Counted from the stretch's first letter, positions 1-12,526 are shown. The stretch: 64,000 nt of DNA from Amborella trichopoda (GCF_000471905.2 NW_006499827.1:4948679-5012678), one strand, 5' to 3'. Numbers and translations are program-made. Notes: generated from the sequence alone by a model not told the origin.

Positions 1-2046
1 CATCTTTCTCCCTTTATCCTTCCTTTGCCAGCCAATCCTTGTTTGAGTCAACCAATTTAGAGGGTATTTTCGAGTGTCCATTGTAAATCCTAGAGTAAAC
101 AAAGAGAAGAGATGATGCATTAAAGTTTGAGGAGAGTTCATATCCAAACCGCGCTGGCAGATGTCGGAGGGCTTTGTGATTGTTCTAAGAGGGCACGTGC
201 CCAAGTGTATCCATGCATCCACAAACGACGAGGTAAGTGCCTAAAACACATCTTCATCGAAAAATCTCTCTTGTCGTTGGTTCCTTGTGCGCGCACCCCT
301 CGCGGTTGTTTGAGAGTCTCTAAACAAGAAAACCAGGCCCCGACCAGTTATCTATAGGGAAAATATGTGAACATCGTTCTCATCTACTCACCTAGCTTTT
401 ATAACCTTCAATATCTCTTTGATAACCACCAAATATCATCTCCACCGTTGATTTCTTAATGATGCTTATCCTCTTTCTCGCCTTCATGCTGGATCTTCAC
501 GTCGGCCTTATCTTCTACGTGCATTCCAATTTGTGAGCTGATCTTCTAGTTCAAACAAATAGATTTTATGGATTTGAATTTGAACTTCAAAGCTTCATGC
601 GAACTTAAAACCGTGCGTAAATCTCTCAACCCTAATCTCAATCACTCGCAAACTTTGAATCTATGCGTATCCTATGTAGCCAACCCTTAACCATCCACGA
701 ATTCAAATTCACCCCATCTGATGTGGCTAACCATCTCTCTTTTGAATTTAAATTTACAATTGCGGATCAGTCGAGCTGTCTAATGAGAAAAACCAAGACA
801 TATCTTCCATGTTTATTACTCATTGGTTCATCTTTCTGTTCGTCCCACTGAATATACTTTCTTCTTCTTGCATCAAACATTTCTGCACCTTTAAAGGGTG
901 ATCGGATCGAGGATCTAACGGTCTTTATTTCTTGAGAAATTTCTCACATTAAAGGAGAAATTACAACATCAATAGTCGAAAGTTGTTATGCCTGAACGCA
1001 CGAGACATGGGGCTTTTAAAGCTTCAACCTTCAACTGATACAAAACTTCAAGGAAAAAGGGCTATAACACTCCAAAATAGTTTTTTGAGAGTCTCAATTT
1101 GATCCCAAAGCAATCAATCTTCGAGGTATCGGTTAGGGCACATCCAAACCGATGGTGGATACAGGCATGGGTTAAACCAGGTCCAAATACTACCCAAGTC
1201 ATATCACTCTAGGCTCATGAGGCCTTAATATGTTCAGGAATTCACCTTAATATATCATGACGAGGTTTTTTTTAAGCTCCATCATTCAAAACCCCATTAT
1301 TTCAAGATACAACAGATCCTTTTAGAGAGTCACATCACATCTCACCCATAACCTCCAGTATGCAGTGGGGAGGCATTTATGTGTCAGGGAATATATGCAA
1401 TCCAGAGTCCCGTCTCAAATAGAAATGTCTTCATGATCTATTATCATTGGTCATATGTTATAGCATGTACATAACCAATGATGGGTTCCAATATTAAGCC
1501 ATATTTGTTCCTCCATTTATCAAATGGATAGACATACATAGAGCCTTAAGAGTATATGTATCCTAGAACTAGAACGGGATTTTGGCATTATCAGCCATGG
1601 GTTAGGATTTTAAAGACTAAACGATGAGTCAAGATTCATTTATGCATATCAGGCCTTTCGTATGATGGGCCTTGATTACATTATATATTTGCATCACATG
1701 GGGTATTTCTTGAAGCCTTAAATGAAGCTTGGCTATCATATCAGCATTAAAATGCATCTGGTCTTTATATATGAGTGAAAACACACCCAACAATGAGTTA
1801 GGGCAAAGGCAATGAGCTCAAGTAGCGTGTGGCTAAATGGTGTGGAAGGTGCGCTTATTGCTTTGATGTTATCATCGGGCCTTACTCGAATAAGGTGGGG
1901 ATGAGGCTGGTTGACTCGCCTAAATGGGTGGTTTCTTCCCTGGGCTCTTCTTCAGAAGTTGGTGCGCACCCTATGGTGTGATTGGGTTAGGATGGTACTC
2001 TTGGGGAAAGTTTTAAAATAAGAAGTGATGACAGTTTTAGGGGATT
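1..2046. other. Spacer with no recognisable gene
   Basis: About 2 kb of mixed-composition DNA. Open frames are short and none resembles a family I know. I see no RNA gene and no long repeat in this stretch. Confidence 0.5.
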
Positions 2047-2612
2047 GTGTCACGAGCTTAGGGACAACCAACTCCATGGTCCAGATGTGAAGGTGGTCAG
2101 GCACATTCTTGCCATTACTGCTTTTCCCCCATTAAGAGCTGATGGAATTTCGACAGCATGACGGTTGTCTCTGACCTTCACGATGAACTCCATAGGTGTC
2201 CCAGTCCTCATCCTGGCATTCTTGGGATTATAGCCTCGATTAACAGCAAGGAGAGTGGGTGCACTGGAGTGGGTCGGGCTTTAGATGCCCCCAGCCTCAA
2301 GGCAGGTATATAGGTATCATGAGATGGAATGGGAGGTCGAGGGTTTTGTGCCTTGGACTTAAGGAAAGCAAACTCCTCTGTCTAGATGTGAAGGTGGTTG
2401 GGCACATGCTTGCTTTTATCACTTTGCCCCTGTTAGGAGCTAACAAAATTTCGGCAACATGATAGCCATCTATGGCCTTCACGATGAACTCCATAGGTGT
2501 CCCAGTCATCTTTTCCAGCGTCCCTAGGTTATAGTCTTATTTGACAGTGAGGAGAGAGGGTGCACCAGAGTGAGCCAGGCTTTAGATGCCCCCAGCCTCA
2601 AGGCAAGTGTAT
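2047..2612. repeat. Two-copy tandem duplication, period about 300 bp
   Basis: The block near 2047-2306 recurs, diverged, near 2347-2612. Matching landmarks are spaced by 300-301 bases: AGGTGGT at 2091/2391, CTTCACGATGAACTCCAT at about 2176/2477, and TTTAGATGCCCCCAGCC at 2281/2581. On the minus strand both copies read TGTPMEFIVK, so the unit may derive from a coding sequence, but stops separate the copies and I do not recognise the protein. Confidence 0.7.
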
Positions 2613-2827
2613 GGGTATAAATCGTATAGGTTTGGGTGTTGGTGGGCTTACGACGCCGATGACCCTCGGAGCCCATAATAATAATAATGGGGATGTTTAG
2701 GGGAGACAAGGCAGCTTTTGAGCCACCTTTGAATCCTTTAAGACTGGTAGATGAGCCACTGGTGTGGTGTGTGTGAGATGAATGAGTGTTGAGAGTGAGT
2801 GGAGTGGAGTGTGAGTGAAAATGGGAG

Positions 2828-3192
2828 TGACCTTAAGGTCACCTTAGGTGGGAGGCCGGCAGTCACAATCAAGATGAGAGATGGAGGTGGCCTTAGGGCC
2901 ACCCTTGTGAAAGGAAGGGCAGGCAGTCAGGGCGTCAATTTTGTGCTGTAAAAGGAAGGGGTGGCCTTAAGGCTACCCTTTAAAGGTGGGCCAACGGCTA
3001 AGATGCTGACCTTGTGTGTGAGAAGTGAGGGGGTGGCCTTAGGACTACCCTTTGTGTGAGAATTGAGGGGGTGGCCTTAGGGCCACCCTTTGTGTGAGAA
3101 GTGAGGGAGTGGCCTTATGGCCACATCTCAAGTAGCTAGGTTGTCAATCATGAGTGTGTGGGGTGAGGGACTGACCTTAGGGCCACCCTTCA
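2828..3192. repeat. Cluster of GGTGGCCTTAGGGCCACC palindromes
   Basis: About seven imperfect copies of a self-complementary motif of the form GGTGGCCTTAGGGCCACC occur near 2830, 2886, 2948, 3031, 3070, 3108 and 3172. They are separated by TGTGTGAGAAGTGAGGG-type linkers, so the array is partly tandem (roughly 40 bp period at 3020-3120). No gene is associated. Confidence 0.7.
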
Positions 3193-3874
3193 GAGGTAGA
3201 CCGGTAGGCTAAGCCACCAATCATGGGTGTGTAAAGTCAGTGGAGTCGTCAGTTGGTCGGCCGGGCCTCGCGCCCCCTTGCATATGTGTGTACGCATGTG
3301 AGTGTGACCCCAATGCCTGTGTGATGTGTGCGTTGATAAAACGTGCGGTGTGGTGCGATGGCCAACCAACAAATTTAAATTGCAAGGTAGTACTTACCTC
3401 GGATATATGTTTGAGATTCAGATGCCTCCAGTGCTTGACCCTAAGATCCCAAAGTAGAGTTGTCGCTGAAGCCCTCCAATGTCCTTGACAGATGTGGTTT
3501 GATCCGACTGCCTCACACTCCTAACCGTGTCGCTATCTCGAAGTCACGCGCTCACGATGATCAATGGGTCCTATGTGTTTCTACGGTTTTGTTCGGCTTG
3601 GTTTGGCTTAGGGTTTGGTTTGTCTTGGGATGTGCCAACGATTATGATGGGTAGCTACTAGGTAGGTGGCTATAAGAGAGGTTGACCGGAATCTAACAGA
3701 ATTTTGAACATATAAGTATTGAATTTGGGTTTTGATTATATTGAGGAATGAATAGAGGAACATTATATTGGGTTTGCCTTTGTATATCTCTCAATTCTTA
3801 ATATTCATGACCATCTCTCTCAAATTGTTGTATGCAAAAGTGGCCCTAATACTCTTATTTCTTTTTTTTCTTTT
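3193..3874. other. Spacer with no recognisable gene
   Basis: GT-rich and GC-richer than the surroundings. Open frames here are low-complexity and match no family I recognise. Confidence 0.4.
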
Positions 3875-4040
3875 TGGGTAATTCAGTGGGGAAGACAGCC
3901 CCTACCCATTTTTTCAAATAGTTTAGGAGTTAGTTTTTTGAAACTATTAGTAAAGTGGGGTCAGTAGAAATAAAAATCATAATGTAGTGACTAAAGTGTG
4001 GGGTGCTACCACTACAACCCAATCCGTTTTGAACTACCCT
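3875..4040. repeat. Fragment of the repeat family also present at 47.2-48.0 kb
   Basis: The segment containing TAATTCAGTGGGGAAGACA, followed by a CCCCTACC block, a GGAGTTAG block and GTGCTACCACTACAACCCAA, parallels the two tandem copies near 47225-47390 and 47626-47770. Those lie in or beside a copia LTR, so this is probably a scattered LTR fragment. Confidence 0.5.
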
Positions 4041-4303
4041 TAATATTCAATACACTATGGAAGTAGCAGGTTAGGTATCAGAAATAAGTTCAAAGCATTG
4101 AATAGTTTCTTGAAGGGTACAAAGGCATTCATAAGACAGTTTGTTCATTATTGTTCTCAATTCTAATGAACGCATTAGCAACAGACCAACTAATCAAAAT
4201 GAGCTGGCAGGATGGGTGTGCTCAACGAACAACTCTCTCTTTCTCTCTCTCTTTTGAGGCTTTACATGGATAAATATTAAGTTCATTTGCTAATAAGGCT
4301 TAT

Positions 4304-5332
4304 TGAGTTATTTTTTAAAATGTAGAGAAAGTGGGATCGCTTGAATTATGGGCTCAAAAAAACTCAGATCTAGTCTTTTTCTCAGTCCACTGGCAGCGCC
4401 AGCTCCAAATCTGTATTTTGATTTAAAAAAAATGCTTCTAAATTTAATTAAATCTGTTGATGAATTAATTTCTAGAAAAAAATAAAATAAAGCGGATAAT
4501 TAAATGAAGAAAAACAAACTAAATTAAGCAAAAAAAGATATACTTACCTCTAAAGACTCGAAACCCGGAGTTTCGAGCTTAAATCAGGCCGCTCTTCCAA
4601 TTTGTGCAGCCATATATATTTTTTAGATGTTTTTGCTTTCTATAATTGGTATATCTAAGGTTCTTTGACCCAGATTTAGGGTTCCTAAAGCAAAGAGAAA
4701 AGCTGAGAATTTTAGGTATGGTCTACCTAAGCTTTTCTTAGGATTTGAGGAGAGTTTCTTAGTTTTATAAGGTTTTTGGAATCTCCAAGGTTGAATATGA
4801 ATTCAAATTTTTTTTGTGATTTTTGGGATTTTTGGGAATTTTTTCTAATTTTTAAGATTGATCTAAGGGTTTTTTTTATTTTTGGTATTTTTAGTATTTT
4901 TGCGCTATTTTTCTAATTTCAGAAATTTTTAAGAGATTTCTTGATCTCGTTTTTTATCCTTTTTTTGGGGTTCTGAAGGGGGTATTTATAGAATTCCATT
5001 GGTGATTTTTTCTAATTTTTTTGGAATTTTTTTTAGATTTTTTTATTATTTATCTTGAAGCTTGAGCCTTATCTAATTAAAGAAAATATTTTTACTACAT
5101 CATAAAAATGCATTAACTGCATCATAAATAAATTTTATGTGTCATCAAGCTACGTTTGGGCCTGCTAAGCCGCGTTACAGCCCGGCCCACGACCCGACAC
5201 TTGAGTCTTACAAGGACTAATTGTCATTTGTTATATCATTTTATCTGTAGGTCCAGGTTGTGTGGCCCTTCAGAACCAGAATTGAGGTTTTTAGGAGTTT
5301 TCTTAACCAGAATTTCGAGGGGGGTGTCTACA
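4304..5332 (-). repeat. LTR (3' in the element's orientation), 1029 bp
   Basis: Shares its start, end and a shared inner block with 9039-9537 (GTTACAGCCCGGCCCA, CCCGACACTT, TTAGGAGTTTTCTTA). It holds about 500 bp absent from the other copy and lacks a stretch present there, so both copies carry indels. Confidence 0.6.
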
Positions 5333-6464
5333 GTTGCCCTTCTTTAGTATTCACCTGAGGCGCTAGGTGAATGGCAAAGAAGTAGACACCTGAGATACGT
5401 TGGGGAAAAAAACCTTTTTCGATGGATCATTCTTTGAATGACCAGTACCCTTTGGGTAGGCGGTACGTCGATGGATGTTTTTGATCTGTAAGAAATCAAA
5501 CTAACACTGCTACCTTTGAGTCATTGTCGTTGAGAGATCTCCGACAATCGGGATCTGAAGTGACAGTCAACATGAACCGTGCTATCTTTGAGCCAGTTAC
5601 ACTCCTTGTTGTAGTCACTCCAATGCTACCTGGGAAGCTGCCAATGTAGTCATCTTTGACTTTAGACCTCTTTCTTGGGGTCTGATTATGCAATCGAATG
5701 GGACTTTGATTTGGAATAAATGATGGGACGATTAATTTCTGGCTAATTGAACTTCCTGGTCGCCTTTAATTCTGATTCTTAGGGTCCACAGGTTCAAGGT
5801 TTTTAGTATGGGAACCTATGGGTTGGTCTCTGTTTTCCTAAGGTTTTCCAAGCATGGCAATCCAGGATTTGGTGATGGCGGACGCATCATATCCAAGCCT
5901 CCATGAAACTCCTTCGTTTTTTTAATACAGTTTAGAAAGTTTTGAAGATAGATTGAATTTTGAAACAGAAACAGAGTTTCGGGCTACGTTTTAACCAAAA
6001 AAATTAAGGCTTTTGAAAACTCACGAAACCCATAGGGGAATTTTGAAGAAGGATGAGAAATTTTGAAAAACAAGTTTTGGTAAGTAGTTTATTTTATTAT
6101 TATTATTATTATTTATGAGCTTGCCGAGCCTCTACTTGGGACTTTGAAGACGAAGAATCACTAAGTACTTCATCATATTCCAATCTTGGCTCTTATGTCA
6201 CAATTCAAGGAAGCGTTTTTCTAGTTTTTTTGAGCAAACAGGTGTCTTGGATAACATGGGATGTGCCTCAAAGTGATCAGAATATCTTTGGACTTCCAGT
6301 TTTGTTCATCCTCTACAACTCTTTTGAAGTTCAGATAGTCGAGCCTCTTCATGTTTTACTTGGACTGATACATTCTTTTGCTTTCTAAAGTCATTCTAAC
6401 TTGATAAGAGAAGAATTTATGGAGATTTGGGAGAAGAGACAAAAAGATAGACAAGTTCTATTTT

Positions 6465-6690
6465 TCTATTCCCCCGGGGTCCCTTTCGGGTGCTCAGCCC
6501 GATAGTTTTTTTCATTTATTTTTTGTTTCAACGCTCGGGGTTCCTTTTGGATTTTCAGCCCGACGGGTTTTTTTTTTTTTCCTGTCCCGCTAGGGTCCCT
6601 TTGGGGTATTCAACCTAATGGCTTTTTTTTTCCAACACTCGAGATTCATTTTTTATTTTTCATCTCGGCAGATTTTTTTTTTGAAGAAGA
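6465..6690. repeat. Imperfect 65-70 bp tandem repeat with T-tracts
   Basis: Three to four diverged units of the form CGGGGTCCCTTT...GGGT..TCAGCCCGA followed by a long T-run. The unit start recurs near 6475, 6535, 6590 and 6640. It lies inside the LARD-like element. Confidence 0.55.
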
Positions 6691-7201
6691 TGAAGAAAGA
6701 GGAGAAGGAGAAGAGTCAATGGTGTTTTTTTCCTTCTTGTGGCACTTCATTTTAAAAAACATATAAGAACTCGATCATCATTCTTTCTTCCAAGTGGCTG
6801 GGAAGTCCTAGTCTTGGTTATCATTTGATTTTCCTTGCCCCTTGTTGATATCTGATACTTCATTGACAAAGGTTATCGAATCCTTATAGAATATTTTCTC
6901 CTTAGATTGCTTCACTCGAGCATTGATCTTCAAACTCGGAGTCACTCTCAGTTTCCTAGTCCTTCAATATCTTGTTGGATTGACTAAGCTCTTTTTTTTT
7001 CTTTTTTTTCTTTTTTTTTTTCAACTCCTTAGGTTGTCAATACTATGGAATAGAATGCCTAAGCAGAGCATGGATGCCCCCACTTGGCTTATTTGAAAGG
7101 GAGGAGTAAGTGATCACCCCACGCATTTTCGATAATCTTTTTCAGTTGCAACTTCATGTTGCACTTGAGGAGTATATTGCCTTGAGGCATGTTGGGAGTC
7201 A

Positions 7202-7889
7202 TTAGATAAGGTGTGGGCCTACCGGTGGCCCTACTTTATTTTCAACATCAAATGAGGATGCCTCTATCAAGTGGTTTGGCAAGGCTGCCCTTGTAGGGTC
7301 TTCTCCATTTGATGAGACAATCAATATCTTAGATGAGACCGTATTTTTATCAAATGGGGTGATCCCCATCAACCCGGTGGATAGGACTGCCCCTGTTGGA
7401 TCTTTTTTTTCTTGAATGTGGAGTGTCCCAAGTAATGGAGTCATGCCCCTACCCCCTATCTTTTTCTTTGAATCATTTCTCTTCAAGGAATAGTATGACT
7501 TGATCTTTAATGTCTGGTTCTTCATCCCATATAAATAGGTTATTTAGAAAATCATGTGAAAGTGGCCTAGATGGTCCCCTTAAAATTTCTAGGGGTTTGA
7601 TTTCTTTTAACTCTTGCGGAAGTATTGGATATTCAAGAATGATCAAATTTGGATCATTCGTTTCTTCGATGTTGATTGCTAGATCAATAATAGTAACTGA
7701 TGCAATTACTACTTTAGGCTCAACAAGGGCAGTTTGCTCTTTCATTCTCTCTCTAATCATGGACCCTAGGCTAAGGCAATCCTTGGCATTTTCTTTATGA
7801 AATTCCCTAGCCACAGGGTTTTGCGTGTACTCATTCTTATCTGGTATTTTTTTCATATGGTGGATAATTTGATCCCTATGTGTCTTCAT
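7202..7889 (-). pseudogene. Unassigned internal coding remnant of the LTR element
   Basis: Two overlapping minus-strand open frames (7473-7889, about 138 codons, and 7202-7525, about 107 codons) lie inside the LARD-like element in its own orientation. The first is rich in charged residues and contains REFHKENAKDCLSLGSM. I do not recognise a retroviral motif: there is no zinc knuckle, no DSG and no YxDD. They may be degenerate gag-type sequence. Further short minus frames at 8277-8528 and 8631-8816 share the orientation. Calling these remnants of one element protein is inference from position only. Confidence 0.3.
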
Positions 7890-9038
7890 ATTCTTAACTT
7901 TTATTGGGACTGTTGGAATAGTTTCTTCCTTTTGTTGGTTCGACTTCTCTAATTCTATAGGAGCTCCCCATCAAATAGATCTAGACCTATGACAATTCTT
8001 ATTATTTGGTTTCTGAAGTTCCTTAGTAACGTAGGCCACTCTACCATTTCGGTCTTCATTTTCAGAGCGGTATCTTCATGTGCCCCAAGGCCATATTGGA
8101 TGATTTTGAAGCTTGAGCATGGATCTTGACTCGTTGATCTTTATTAAGTTGAGACGGTCTTATGGTTGAGCCGGATCTACAAGAAGTGGACGATGAGAAG
8201 ATTGGCGGTGTCGGATTGCTGATGCGGTGGAACTTATATGACTTTACTGTTCAGGGGCTAGAGAGGTCATTTGACTCTAACCTGACTGACGACTCAATGT
8301 CCTAGGTGAGGCATGTGACTCAACAAGGGCAGTACGCCTAAAGAAAGTTTTGACCTTGGGTAAGTTCTTAAGACACTCGATTGGAAAAGACTCGTAATCC
8401 CTAGAATTGTGCAAGGGTGAACATTGAGGAATAGAGGCATAACTTGAAGAATTCTTGGGTTTAGGTGAAGATGTCTTACTCTCTAGTTTTCCTTGGTAGC
8501 TAGCCTTGCTTGAGTTAGATTTGGACATTTATGGGAGGTGCGCCCCTGATTGGACAGTATATTCCCGAGACATAGACATAGAAGATGAAGGTGGACTCAA
8601 CCATGATTCTTTAGTTTCGGGTTGAATGCTCTAACTGTTTTGAGTAGCTTGAGCTATACAAACTTGCTGCACTCCATGGTTTGGCTGGACTACAGATGGG
8701 TTAGTTATTCTTAGCCCTAAGTGTGGGATTATGGACCAACTGAAACTCGAAATCGACTGACTTGAGACAGGGCAGACCCAAGGAACTAAGCCATAAGGTC
8801 TTGTAGGTCTAGTCATCTAAAGGAGTCTAGACTATGTAGTAAACTAAATAACTGAGTCAACATGAATTATGGACATAATTATAAGGCTATGCACAAAAAT
8901 CTCTTCTTCTTCTTTTTTTTAATTTTATCCTCTGTTTTTTTTCCTATCTAAGAAGCAAGATAAAGATGCTTCTTATTTGTTTACGCTCCGATCTGCGTCG
9001 ATCTCTGGGATAAGATCTACTCAAATATTAGCAAAAAC

Positions 9039-9537
9039 TGAGTTATTTTTTAAAAGGTAGAAAAAATGGGGTCGCTTGAACTATGAGTTAAGAAAAATCC
9101 CAAATCTATTCAGATCCAATTACAACCCGCATTATAGAAGAGGGATTTATAAGAGTCAAATTTTGTCTAAAATCTAATTTTTTTAATTAAATAAAATACA
9201 TTTATTGCATCATAAAATGTATTAACTACATCATAAATACGTTTTCTGCATCATCAGGGCACGTTACAGCCCGGCCCATGGCCCGACACTTAGGTCTCAC
9301 AAGGACTAAATTGTCATTTGTTATATCATTTTAACCATGGGTCCAATTCGGGCGATTCTTGGACCGTTGGAAAGATCTCAGGCTCTACTTCAAGTTGGGA
9401 TAGGATTTAGGTAGTTTTGGGATAATTAAATTGGATCTAAGTTGCCTATGGTCTACTAGGGTTTGTGTGGTCGTTTAGGACTAGAATCGAGGTTTTTAGG
9501 AGTTTTCTTAGCCAGAATTTTGAGGGGGGTGTCTACA
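9039..9537 (-). repeat. LTR (5' in the element's orientation), 499 bp
   Basis: Partner of 4304-5332, with the same TGAGTTATTTTTTAAAA start and GGGGTGTCTACA end on the + strand. It contains a GGGCGATTCTTGGACCG block that the other copy has lost. Confidence 0.6.
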
Positions 9538-10175
9538 ATATCTTCGATAGAAACCTTTCCCATATCTGATTACCTTATAAGGGTATCTTTGATTTTTAGA
9601 AGACACAGTTTTCGAAACCACATCTTCTAGGGAAGTGAATACCCCAAGGTTTATTATCTCGAATGGAATTGGCGGATCCACTTTTTCGTCTTAAATATAG
9701 GGCAAGTGGATACACGGTATCCACTTTATTCTAGTAAAGTGGATACTGTGGTATAATATCCACTTTATTGTAAAACTTTTATGTTATTGAATATGAAAGT
9801 GCTACAGTATTGGAAGACAGTTTTTAAAGCCATGTCTTCTAGAAATGAAACACACCCAAAGTCATAAGATATCTCAGATACCTCTTTTTCAATAGTAATC
9901 CGAGCTACAAAAAAAAAAACTCTTGGTTGATTGCCTCTCCAATTAAAAGGTCTCTTGCTCTGATACACTTTCCAAGATAATTTCCTTATTACTTCCATCG
10001 AAATGATCTACCATGTATTTAACCCAGCTTTCCTTTCCTTTCCTTTCCTTTTATGTTATATAATTACCACTCATTCACCTTCTTTTGTCTTGGTGCCTAT
10101 AGTTAAATTTAATATGGGTTATTTACCAATAAAAAGGTGCACAAGAGGAAAAGTACTCCATCCCATTACGCTATG
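9538..10175. other. Spacer with short inverted repeats
   Basis: No gene seen. It contains repeated and inverted GTGGATAC / GTATCCAC words at 9708-9766 that could form small hairpins, and a (TTTCC)n tract near 10027-10051. Confidence 0.4.
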
Positions 10176-11345
10176 TCATCATCATCATCATCATCATTTT
10201 AACCTTTTTCCAATCAGTTGGGGTCGGCTTTATGAATTATCGTTTTCCATTCTACTCTATTAAAGGTTATATCCTCAGTGAGGTCATAAGTCCAAAAAGA
10301 TTTCGGACTACTTCTAGCCACGACCTTTGGGCCTATCTCTTGCCCTTTCCAGTCTTTTCACTTAAAATAACTTGGACCTCCTAACTGGTATTGTACGTGG
10401 TCGGCGCCACATATGGACAGCTCATCTCAGTCTACTCTTTTTAATTTTATCACCTATTGGTGCCATGCCTAAATTCTCTCGAATAGATTCATTTCGAATT
10501 CTACTCCTTCTTGTCTTCCCACTCATCCATCTCAACATCCTCATCTTTGTTGCACTTATTCTATGGATATATTATTTTTTGACCGTCTAACATTCTGCCC
10601 CCATAGAGCAAAGTAGGTCTCACCGCTGTCATATAGAACTTGTCCTTCAACCTCATTAGTATGTGGTGGTACATAAAATTCCAATTGTACATCTCTTTTT
10701 CGCCCACCCAGCTCTAATTCTGTGTGCGACATCTATTTTGATCTCTCATTTTTCCTGGATTATCGATTCAATATGTCGAAAATGCGAATTTGTTTTTTGT
10801 ACTTCCTGGCCGTCAATTATAACTACTTCTTCGTCTCTACTCCTACTATTACTAAATTTGCACTCCATACATTTTGTCTTAGTACGACTAATTTTAAAAC
10901 TTTTGGACTCTAGAGCATCCCTCCAAAGTTCTGATTTTGTGATGACATCGTTTTAGGTCTCATCAATCAAAACTATGTCATCTACAAACAACATGCACTA
11001 CAGTATTTCATCTTGTAGGTGCCTAGTTAAGTCATCCATAACTAAGACAAAGTGGTACAGATTCAATGCTGACCCTTAATGTAGACCTCTTGTCACTAAA
11101 AACTCATTCGTCTCGCCACTAGTTGTTCGTACACTAGTTAGTGCTCCATCATGCATATCTCTCACCAAGTCGATATAGTGTGTAGAGACGCCTTTCTTTT
11201 TTAACACCCACCAAATCAAATATCGAGGCATTATATCATAAGATTTCTCCAGACCATGTGGATGTCTTTTTCCTTTGTCCTAAGCTTCTCAATCAGTTGC
11301 TTAAGTAGGAAAATAGCCATTATTTATGTCATGACATGAAATGTG
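10176..11345 (-). pseudogene. Dead RTE-type LINE, 3' half of the reverse transcriptase plus tail
   Basis: Read on the minus strand, the segment from about 11345 to 10176 encodes broken pieces of a non-LTR reverse transcriptase. In order these are AIFLLKQLIEKLRTKEKDIH, a palm stretch around HYIDLVRDMHDGALTSVRTT, the catalytic MLFVDDIVLIDE (FVDD at 10977-10988), and ALESKSFKISRTKTKCMECK. The 3' end is a (ATG)n run (CATCATCAT at 10176-10197 on +), which is typical of plant RTE elements. Frameshifts and stops separate the pieces and the endonuclease half is missing, so the copy is 5'-truncated and inactive. The RTE clade assignment comes from family knowledge of this RT block. Confidence 0.8.
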
Positions 11346-11631
11346 TTCTCTATGTCAAGATTAAAATAAAAAAATTGACTAATTTTCCTATTCTGCAGTC
11401 ATGTACACATATATACTATCGACACCAGTGATCTGAAAATTGCTGAGCCTTGGGTTTGGGAGCTAGGTGATTCTAGGTCGAAAATCCCCTAGACTGACAC
11501 TTGTCTATGGACTTTTTTGTTATCTTTCAATTTTTCGTATTAGACATTACTCGATGTGGCTTGAACTCACTGTAATGGGACTGGGGAACTCCGGCTCAGC
11601 CCCTGGTTAGTCAATGAGGTGGTTAGTCAAT

Positions 11632-12085
11632 GAGGGTGGCAACGGGCCGGGCCATCTTTTTTTTTTTTTGACAAGAGTATGTAATTTTATTGATTCAAGA
11701 ACTCATTACAAATATATCATATTACAATAGAGAATAAGAAATCAATAAAGAATCTTAACTCAACATCCTTCCTAGCTAATTCACCTATACCCGAAGTCGC
11801 CTCTTTATAAATATGGTTAAGAATACGTTTTTGTCAAATCCATTACTTTCAGCCACAAGGTCTAAAAGATTTATTACACCAATTGATAATGTTTAAGCAA
11901 TTTCTTTTAAATGGGCCGCTGGTCCCCATAAACAAATAAAAAAATAAAATAAAAGAAAAAACAAGATTGAAAGACGGCTGTAATGGCCGAGCGGCTCTCA
12001 GGCCATAGTTTATCGTGCAGGCCCTACGTTTTTAGAGCTGGGCCGACTGGGCCCGGCGGGACCACCCGGGCCATTGCCAATCCTA
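11632..12085. mobile_element. MITE with GGCAA/GGGCC terminal inverted repeats (hAT-like)
   Basis: Left end GAGGGTGGCAACGGGCCGGG. The right end, reverse complemented, reads TAGGATTGGCAATGGCCCGG. These ends resemble the elements at 19930-20655 and 41189-41974. A T-run at about 11656-11669 followed by about 90 bp of LINE-tail-like sequence suggests a secondary poly(A) insertion on the minus strand. No clear target duplication was found. Confidence 0.5.
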
Positions 12086-12519
12086 CTGGACAGGGACTGG
12101 TTCCAACTTTTTAAAGTTCAAAACCCACCAGAACTCAAAAAGAGAAAAATGAAAAGGTCAACATGAAATTAAGCAAGGGCCTCCACCAAATGAGGCTAAA
12201 GTTTAATGTCGCGGATAAGGAGCAACAACTGGATCCCATCTCTTTACATGGAACAAAGAGATGGTGAGCTGGATGGACGGTCCAAATTCTCCAATTTGTG
12301 CTGTTTCCTTGAAAAACTAAATCCCTTAAAAAATAGGAATTATAATGGATGAAAGAAGCCAACTGGGTCTTTGCTACTCATTGAAGGAAATTTTCTATGT
12401 GCCCAATATGAGTGCTAGCTTGCAAGACTTTCCTTAGTTACAAGCTCTTGCCAAGAATGTTCTCTCTCTAGAATGGTCTCTCTCTCTCTCTAGGATGGTT
12501 TCTCTCTCTCCTCCAGCCC

Positions 12520-12526
12520 TATATAA
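12520..12526 (+). promoter_or_regulatory. TATA box of the GASA gene
   Basis: TATATAA lies 49 bases upstream of the GASA start codon, followed by a CT-rich tract (TCTCTCTC) typical of plant 5' leaders. Transcription would start near 12550, giving a very short leader. Confidence 0.6.

Larger units (their letters stand above)
4304..9537 (-). mobile_element. LTR retrotransposon derivative with little coding capacity (LARD-like)
   Basis: Two related terminal segments (4304-5332 and 9039-9537) begin TGAGTTATTTTTTAAAA and end GGGGTGTCTACA on the + strand. Read on the minus strand, each LTR starts TGTAGACACCCC and ends with CA. A purine tract (AAAGAAGGGC) lies just inside the 4304-5332 copy, which fits a polypurine tract and sets the orientation as minus. 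The interior holds only short broken frames. One at 7473-7889 (-) encodes about 138 residues that I cannot assign. I found no matching target-site duplication, so nesting or rearrangement is likely. Confidence 0.6.

Noticed and set aside
10003..10956. Plus-strand hydrophobic frames
   Set aside because: They are antisense to the dead LINE reverse transcriptase, whose motifs read on the minus strand.
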